DNA from: an uncultured Clostridia bacterium
Lineage (GTDB): Bacteria; Bacillota; Clostridia; RGIG6154
Assembly: GCA_934446135.1 (NCBI GenBank)
Contig: CAKSDT010000040.1
Coordinates: 1-14,954, forward strand
Reading direction: 5' to 3'
DNA length: 14,954 bases
In this document: positions 12,823 to 14,954 of the stretch, piece by piece
Numbering within the stretch: the first letter of the stretch is position 1
Layout: every line of letters begins with the position of its first letter
Notes under the pieces: model-generated
Told to the model about the DNA's origin: nothing
Databases searched by the model: none
Seen by the model: only the letters and a program-made list of their open reading frames with translations
Program-made: the position numbers and the translations under genes

Positions 12823-12851
12823 ATTATAGCACACATATATCCAATTGTAAA
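12823..12851 (-). promoter_or_regulatory. Promoter of the glycoside hydrolase gene
   Basis: TTTACA (minus strand, 12846-12851), 17 bases, then TATAAT (12823-12828) preceded by TGC, an extended -10. Transcription should start near 12816, about 20 bases before the chosen GTG, which supports the shorter protein. Confidence 0.75.
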
Positions 12852-12859
12852 TAAAATTA

Positions 12860-12888
12860 TTGCAATTATCGCATTATAGGTATATAAT
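12860..12888 (+). promoter_or_regulatory. Promoter of nadE
   Basis: TTGCAA (12860-12865), 17 bases, then TATAAT (12883-12888). It stands back to back with the hydrolase promoter, with only about eight bases between the two -35 elements, so one regulator could affect both. Confidence 0.7.
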
Positions 12889-12917
12889 GATTAAAAATTG
12901 CGAAAGGATATTTTTTT

Positions 12918-14837
12918 ATGAAAGACGGATTTATAAAAGCGGCCGCCGGAACAATTAATGTGAAAGTTGCCGACACTTTAAATAACACAGAAGAGATAAT
13001 TAAAACCGTTTCCGAAGCCGAAAAACTGGGAGTTAAACTCTTAATTCTCCCTGAACTTTGTGTAACGGGTTATACCTGTTCGGATCTTTTTTTCACCGAC
13101 ACACTCCTTGACAGTGCTTTAAACTCTGTTTTTGAGATAAAAAAAAGAACCGAAAATGCCGAGTGTATCTTTGCCGTTGGCTGTCCCCTTAAATTTTTCG
13201 GAAAACTTTTCAATTGTGCTGTTGTTTTTTATCGGGGAGAAGTATTGGGAATTGTTCCTAAATGTGCGATACCGAATTATGGAGAATTTTATGAAATTCG
13301 TCAGTTTTCATCCGGAAACATCTTAAACGGAAATGTAATGCAAGTACAAATCGGAGAAAAATCAGTTCCTTTTGGTATGAATCTGATTTTCAGATGCTCA
13401 GATTTTCCGGACTTTTCATTTGGAATTGAAATTTGCGAAGACCTTTGGACATCTGATCCTCCGTCAAGGAAACTTGCTCAAAAAGGTGCAATGATAATTG
13501 CAAATCTTTCTGCATCCGACGAAGTTATAGGAAAGGAAGAATACAGAAGACTTTTAGTAAATTCAACATCCGCAAGACTTATTTCGGGATATATTTATGC
13601 CAATGCTTCACCGACAGAATCCACACAGGATATGGTCTTTTCAAGCCACCATATTCTTTCTGAAAACGGAAGTCTGTTAAAAGAAAACAAACCGTTTGAA
13701 GAAAGCAGTATCACTGTAACGGAATTTGATGTTAAAAAACTTTCTCACGAAAGACACAGATGCACAACATTTGAAACCGCCGCCGACGGCTTTGAAGTGT
13801 TGTTTTCAATGAAACCGACAGAAACAGTTCTTACAAGATATTATGATAAAAATCCGTTTGTTCCGCCTGTTGACGAACAAATTAAAATGCGTGCCGAATC
13901 AATCCTTAAAATTCAGTCCTACGGATTGAAAAAAAGATTGGAACACACTTATGCAAAAACTGCAGTTATCGGAATTTCAGGCGGGCTTGACAGTACCCTT
14001 GCACTTTTAGTAACAGTCCGTGCATTTGACCTTATGAAAAAAGACAGAAAAGAAATTATTTGTATTACGATGCCCTGCTTCGGAACAACAAAAAGGACAA
14101 AATCCAATGCAGTTAAACTCTGCGAAGAACTTGGTGTAACCATTAAACAGATTAATATAACAGATGCAGTTAAACAACATTTTAAAGATATAGAACAAGA
14201 TGAAACAAATTTAGATGTGACTTATGAAAATTCTCAGGCAAGAGAAAGAACTCAGGTTCTTATGGATATTGCCAACAAAACGGGCGGAATAGTTATAGGC
14301 ACGGGAGATTTATCAGAACTTGCATTGGGATGGGCAACATACAACGGCGATCATATGTCAATGTACGGAGTTAATACATCCGTACCGAAAACCCTTGTAA
14401 GATACATTATAAAATATGAATCCGAATTTGCTGAAAAAAGACTTTCCGAAGTGCTGACAGATATCTTAAATACCCCTGTTTCCCCCGAACTTCTCCCCGC
14501 TTCCGAAAACGGAGAAATATCGCAAAAAACCGAGGATTTGGTCGGTCCGTACGAACTTCACGATTTTTTCCTCTATCACTTTATGAGAACAGGTTCAAGT
14601 CCAAAAAAGATATACCGTCTGGCAAAATATGTTTTTGAGGGTATTTATTCAGACCAAACAATACTAAAATGGCTTAAAGTTTTCTTCAGAAGATTTTTTG
14701 TTTCGCAATTTAAGCGTTCCTGTATGCCCGACGGTCCTAAAGTAGGTTCGGTAACATTATCACCCAGAGGTGATTTCAGAATGCCGTCCGACGCTTCTTA
14801 TCAGATATGGCTTAAGGAAATTGACAGTTTAAACTAA
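12918..14837 (+). CDS. nadE: Glutamine-dependent NAD+ synthetase
   Basis: The 639-aa enzyme converts deamido-NAD+ to NAD+ using ATP and ammonia taken from glutamine, the last step of NAD biosynthesis in the cytoplasm. The N-terminal nitrilase-type amidase domain (about 1-300) shows the catalytic triad Glu46 (LPELCVTGY), Lys115 (VPKCAIPNYGEFYE) and Cys173 (EICEDLW). The C-terminal synthetase domain has the pyrophosphate loop SGGLDST (354-360) and GTGDLSELALGWATYNGDHM. Length and domain order match the fused glutamine-dependent class common in Clostridia. The ATG has AAAGGA 9 bases upstream. It looks intact, and codon use is ordinary for the low-GC background. It is monocistronic as far as the window shows. 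Confidence 0.96.
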   Translation: MKDGFIKAAAGTINVKVADTLNNTEEIIKTVSEAEKLGVKLLILPELCVTGYTCSDLFFTDTLLDSALNSVFEIKKRTENAECIFAVGCPLKFFGKLFNCAVVFYRGEVLGIVPKCAIPNYGEFYEIRQFSSGNILNGNVMQVQIGEKSVPFGMNLIFRCSDFPDFSFGIEICEDLWTSDPPSRKLAQKGAMIIANLSASDEVIGKEEYRRLLVNSTSARLISGYIYANASPTESTQDMVFSSHHILSENGSLLKENKPFEESSITVTEFDVKKLSHERHRCTTFETAADGFEVLFSMKPTETVLTRYYDKNPFVPPVDEQIKMRAESILKIQSYGLKKRLEHTYAKTAVIGISGGLDSTLALLVTVRAFDLMKKDRKEIICITMPCFGTTKRTKSNAVKLCEELGVTIKQINITDAVKQHFKDIEQDETNLDVTYENSQARERTQVLMDIANKTGGIVIGTGDLSELALGWATYNGDHMSMYGVNTSVPKTLVRYIIKYESEFAEKRLSEVLTDILNTPVSPELLPASENGEISQKTEDLVGPYELHDFFLYHFMRTGSSPKKIYRLAKYVFEGIYSDQTILKWLKVFFRRFFVSQFKRSCMPDGPKVGSVTLSPRGDFRMPSDASYQIWLKEIDSLN

Positions 14838-14954
14838 AAATTGCATAAAAACACCGTTCAAATGAAAGTTGTTTCAGACTGCCGAAACAGTCGGTCAATC
14901 GCAAGTAAAAATATTAATAAAATTTTCCGCATATAATTTGAGCGTATTAATTTT
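14838..14954. other. Non-coding tail after nadE
   Basis: The 117 bases after nadE hold no supported gene. A small hairpin, GACTG (14877-14881) with CAGTC (14888-14892), lacks a T-run, so it is not a convincing terminator. A lone TATAAT occurs at 14932-14937 without a matching -35. The function is open at this window edge. Confidence 0.5.

Noticed and set aside
12796..12834. GTG at 12834 as the start of the glycoside hydrolase
   Set aside because: It precedes the -10 element and the expected transcription start near 12816, and the added 13 residues have no family resemblance.
14877..14892. Hairpin after nadE as a terminator
   Set aside because: The stem is only 5 bp and no T-run follows.
14932..14937. 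TATAAT as a promoter at the window edge
   Set aside because: No acceptable -35 lies 16-18 bases upstream, and no gene start is visible before the window ends.

Overview
The window is AT-rich DNA with Gram-positive-type strong Shine-Dalgarno sequences and sigma-A-like promoters. It carries a secreted, WapA-like Rhs protein, an ImmR/ImmA-type pair and a long glutamine-dependent NAD+ synthetase. Together these suggest a low-GC Firmicute, most likely an anaerobic, perhaps gut-associated Clostridium-class bacterium. No rRNA, tRNA, CRISPR array or recognisable transposase was seen.

Layout. Positions 1-153 hold the 3' end of an unrecognised plus-strand gene followed by a hairpin terminator. From about 320 to 9160 lies a minus-strand polymorphic-toxin island. 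Read in its own direction it contains a 191-aa secreted/anchored protein (9159-8584) and a 1,689-codon rhs gene (8555-3486) with signal peptide, YD repeats, Rhs core end and a papain-like toxin tip. The rhs frame is interrupted by two TAA codons but is otherwise open. Next come a membrane immunity protein (3489-3109), a displaced orphan Rhs tip with a clan-CD/CHAT-like toxin domain (3079-1904), its overlapping membrane-anchored partner (1907-1416), the last 45 codons of a third toxin (1207-1070), and a HEAT-repeat protein in the immunity position (1054-398). The orphan tip starts with 360 bp that appear identical to the core end of the main gene. This repeat would let recombination swap toxin tips in frame. 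A 33-bp repeat and a 77-bp inverted-repeat element mark the third module.

Positions 9200-10256 hold a damaged Ser/Thr kinase, a 64-aa ORF and a divergent HTH gene with a perfect Shine-Dalgarno but no start codon. The island therefore carries several lesions: two nonsense codons, a truncated kinase, a lost start and a truncated toxin. It appears to be decaying or silenced.

Positions 10317-11540 encode an XRE repressor and a membrane-anchored ImmA-like metallopeptidase with an unusual Cys/His tail, as an operon with its own promoter and terminator. From 11626 onward the genes look like an intact chromosomal backbone: a GH63/MGH1-like glycoside hydrolase (minus) and nadE (plus), divergently transcribed from well-formed back-to-back promoters.
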